In this document: piece after piece, positions 5,772 through 6,882 of the stretch
Position numbering within the stretch: position 1 is the stretch's first letter
Layout of the letters: every line of letters starts with the position of its first letter
DNA from: Lentisphaerota bacterium
GTDB taxonomy: Bacteria > Verrucomicrobiota > Kiritimatiellia > RFP12 > UBA1067
Reading direction: 5' to 3'
Assembly: GCA_015061765.1 (NCBI GenBank)
Contig: SUVZ01000203.1
Coordinates: 1-6,882 of the forward strand
DNA: 6,882 bases
Made by a program: the position numbers and the translations under genes
Notes under the pieces: generated by a model
Database searches by the model: none
The model's input: only the letters and a program-made list of their open reading frames with translations
Told to the model about the DNA's origin: nothing

Positions 5772-6398
5772 ATGAAGATTCTGCTCGTAAACGGTTCTCC
5801 TCACGAATACGGATGCACGCGCGCGGCACTTGATGAAATCGCAAAGGAACTCAAAGCCCAGAACATCGACAGCGAAATCTTCTGGCTCGGCCTCGAACCT
5901 CTCGCCGGATGTATCGGATGCGGAGCCTGCCGCAGAGACGGCGCAAACGGCTGCTTCCGCAACGACAAGGTGAACGAATTCATTTCTCTGTCCGATACTG
6001 CGGACGGTTTTGTGTTCGGCACTCCAGTCCACTGGGCTTCGGCATCCGGAGCGATCACTTCGTTCATGGACCGCGTGTTCTTCGCCGCGGGCGGCAAATT
6101 GCGCGGCAAGCCGGCAGCGTGCATCGCGTCCGCAAGGCGCGCCGGGACGACTGCGGCTCTCGACCAGCTCAACAAATATTTCTACATCTGCGGACTTCCC
6201 ATCGTCCCGTCTCAGTACTGGGCAATGGTGCACGGCACCAAGACCGAGGACGTGGCGCAGGATTTCGAAGGGCTCCAGATCATGCGTTCACTCGCAAAGA
6301 ACATGGCTTGGATGGTGAAGTGCTTCGCGGCGGGCAAGGCGGCGGGCATAGAGCGTCCGGCGCTCGAACCCATAGTCCGCACGAACTTCATCCGCTGA
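5772..6398 (+). CDS. Iron-sulfur flavoprotein (flavodoxin/NADPH-dependent FMN reductase family)
   Basis: A 208-residue cytoplasmic protein of the flavodoxin-fold FMN reductase family with an added compact cluster motif, as in archaeal and clostridial iron-sulfur flavoproteins. Such proteins pass electrons between ferredoxin or NAD(P)H and acceptors such as oxygen, peroxide or quinones; the true partner is unknown. The FMN phosphate loop is VNGSPHEYGCTRAAL (6-20). The cluster ligands are C47, C50, C53 and C61 (C-x2-C-x2-C-x7-C), consistent with a [4Fe-4S] cluster. The flavin-binding segment VFGTPVHWASASGAITSFMDR (81-101) and strand KPAACIASARRAG (113-125) follow. ATG 5772 has GAAAGG 9 bases upstream (5757-5762). 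The gap to rex is 67 bases on the same strand without a clear terminator, so it may be co-transcribed with rex and thus redox-regulated. A plain NAD(P)H-dependent oxidoreductase is the alternative label. Confidence 0.85.
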   Translation: MKILLVNGSPHEYGCTRAALDEIAKELKAQNIDSEIFWLGLEPLAGCIGCGACRRDGANGCFRNDKVNEFISLSDTADGFVFGTPVHWASASGAITSFMDRVFFAAGGKLRGKPAACIASARRAGTTAALDQLNKYFYICGLPIVPSQYWAMVHGTKTEDVAQDFEGLQIMRSLAKNMAWMVKCFAAGKAAGIERPALEPIVRTNFIR

Positions 6399-6413
6399 GG
6401 CGGACTCCAAGAC

Positions 6414-6461
6414 GATGCAAGGCTACTGCATCTCTGGCCCCGATCAGGCGTCGGGCCAGAG
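6414..6461. terminator. Hairpins between convergent genes, possible bidirectional terminator
   Basis: Two inverted repeats lie where the flavoprotein gene and the convergent acyl-CoA synthetase gene meet. GATGCA (6414-6419) pairs with TGCATC (6427-6432) around a 7-base loop. CTCTGGCCC (6432-6440) pairs with GGGCCAGAG (6453-6461) around a 12-base loop that contains the synthetase stop codon (6444-6446). The second is a perfect 9-base GC-rich stem. No T-run follows on either strand, so a standard intrinsic terminator is not proven. Confidence 0.35.
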
Positions 6462-6882
6462 TTCGTGAGCCATCTCGCGAAGCTTGTACTTCTGAATCTT
6501 CTGCGATGCGGTCATCGGAAAGATGTCGAGGAAGTGCACGTACTTCGGAATCTTGAACCAGGATATCTTGTCCTTGCAGTACACCTGAACGTCGTGTTCA
6601 GAGAGCGTCACGCCGTCCGACGGGATGATGAACGCCGCAGGCTGTTCGCCGTACTTCTTCGACGGGCAGCCGACGACCGCAACGTCCTTGACGCCGGGCA
6701 TGGTACCGAGGAAATCCTCGACCTCCTTCGGCGAGATGTTTTCGCCGCCGCGGATGATGAGGTCCTTGAGACGTCCGGTGATGTAGTAGTAGCCGTCCTT
6801 GTCCATGCGTCCAATGTCGCCGGAATGGAGCCAGCCGTTCTCGTCGATGCACTTCGCCGTCTGCTCGGGCATCTTGTAGTAG
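6444..6882 (-). CDS. AMP-forming acyl-CoA synthetase/ligase, C-terminal part (runs off right edge)
   Basis: The last about 145 residues of an acyl-activating enzyme of the AMP-binding (ANL) superfamily, which adenylates a carboxylic acid and transfers it to CoA. The visible part begins in [24 protein letters not shown], typical of the end of the large domain (the D of SGDIG binds ribose). It continues through [26 protein letters not shown], which contains the hinge and A8 region, and the small C-terminal domain. Near the end [13 protein letters not shown] carries the expected catalytic lysine of the adenylation half-reaction. The frame runs uninterrupted to the right edge, and the in-frame methionine at 6872 is internal, not the start. 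The resemblance is to medium- or long-chain and aryl acyl-CoA ligases (FadD/AcsM-like). The substrate cannot be told without the N-terminal binding pocket. It converges on the flavoprotein gene with 45 bases between. Confidence 0.85.
   Translation of the reverse strand, partial: YYKMPEQTAKCIDENGWLHSGDIGRMDKDGYYYITGRLKDLIIRGGENISPKEVEDFLGTMPGVKDVAVVGCPSKKYGEQPAAFIIPSDGVTLSEHDVQVYCKDKISWFKIPKYVHFLDIFPMTASQKIQKYKLREMAHELWPDA

Noticed and set aside
5295..6233. 312-codon open frame on the minus strand
   Set aside because: It overlaps rex and the flavoprotein gene in antisense, both of which have strong family motifs; its sequence is low in recognisable structure.
6870..6872. ATG at 6872 as the start of a 142-residue protein
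   Set aside because: The frame continues upstream with conserved acyl-CoA synthetase sequence (YYK before the M), so the methionine is internal to a larger gene.

Overview
The window looks like a piece of a bacterial chromosome, probably from an uncultured anaerobe of the Verrucomicrobiota/Kiritimatiellota type. That placement is inferred, not proven. It rests on the association of an ECF-type sigma factor with a Ser/Thr kinase, a large exported sugar-cleaving enzyme, ferredoxin-linked 2-oxoacid metabolism (iorB), a Rex NADH sensor and an iron-sulfur flavoprotein. No rRNA, tRNA, insertion sequence, integrase or CRISPR array is visible.

Left part (1-1988, all minus strand). A GT4-family glycosyltransferase (591-1733) is followed closely by what remains of a sigma-factor gene (193-576). 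Sigma region 2 is intact, but region 4 is absent, and the reading frame changes about 80 codons in. From there a Ser/Thr protein kinase N-lobe (1-about 354) runs in another frame and off the left edge. This looks like a deletion or a chimeric junction between two neighbouring regulatory genes. The gap upstream of the glycosyltransferase (1734-1988) holds a short stretch resembling the N-terminus of an N-acetylglucosamine-6-phosphate deacetylase, probably a gene relic.

Middle (1989-4911, minus strand). A 671-residue protein with a signal peptide (1989-4004) resembles TIM-barrel glycoside hydrolases of the alpha-glucuronidase type without being clearly assignable. Upstream of it lie iorB (4063-4653, gamma-type subunit of indolepyruvate ferredoxin oxidoreductase) and a small NifU-like iron-sulfur scaffold (4687-4911). 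The latter two probably form one transcript from a strong sigma70-type promoter at 4942-4970.

Right part (4912-6882). The divergent region carries a second good promoter (5029-5058) for the redox repressor gene rex (5066-5704), placed so that the transcript should start at or next to the ATG. A 4Fe-4S flavodoxin/FMN reductase family gene (5772-6398) follows on the same strand. The C-terminal part of an AMP-forming acyl-CoA synthetase (6444-6882, minus strand) enters convergently from the right edge. The nifU-iorB/rex/iron-sulfur flavoprotein block reads as a redox module: Rex senses NADH/NAD+, IorB belongs to a ferredoxin-reducing enzyme, the NifU-like protein supplies clusters and the flavoprotein moves electrons. 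I see no strong evidence for an entirely new system. The best second looks are the sigma-kinase junction, the unassigned hydrolase, the iorB without an adjacent iorA, and the leaderless rex with an operator-like palindrome.
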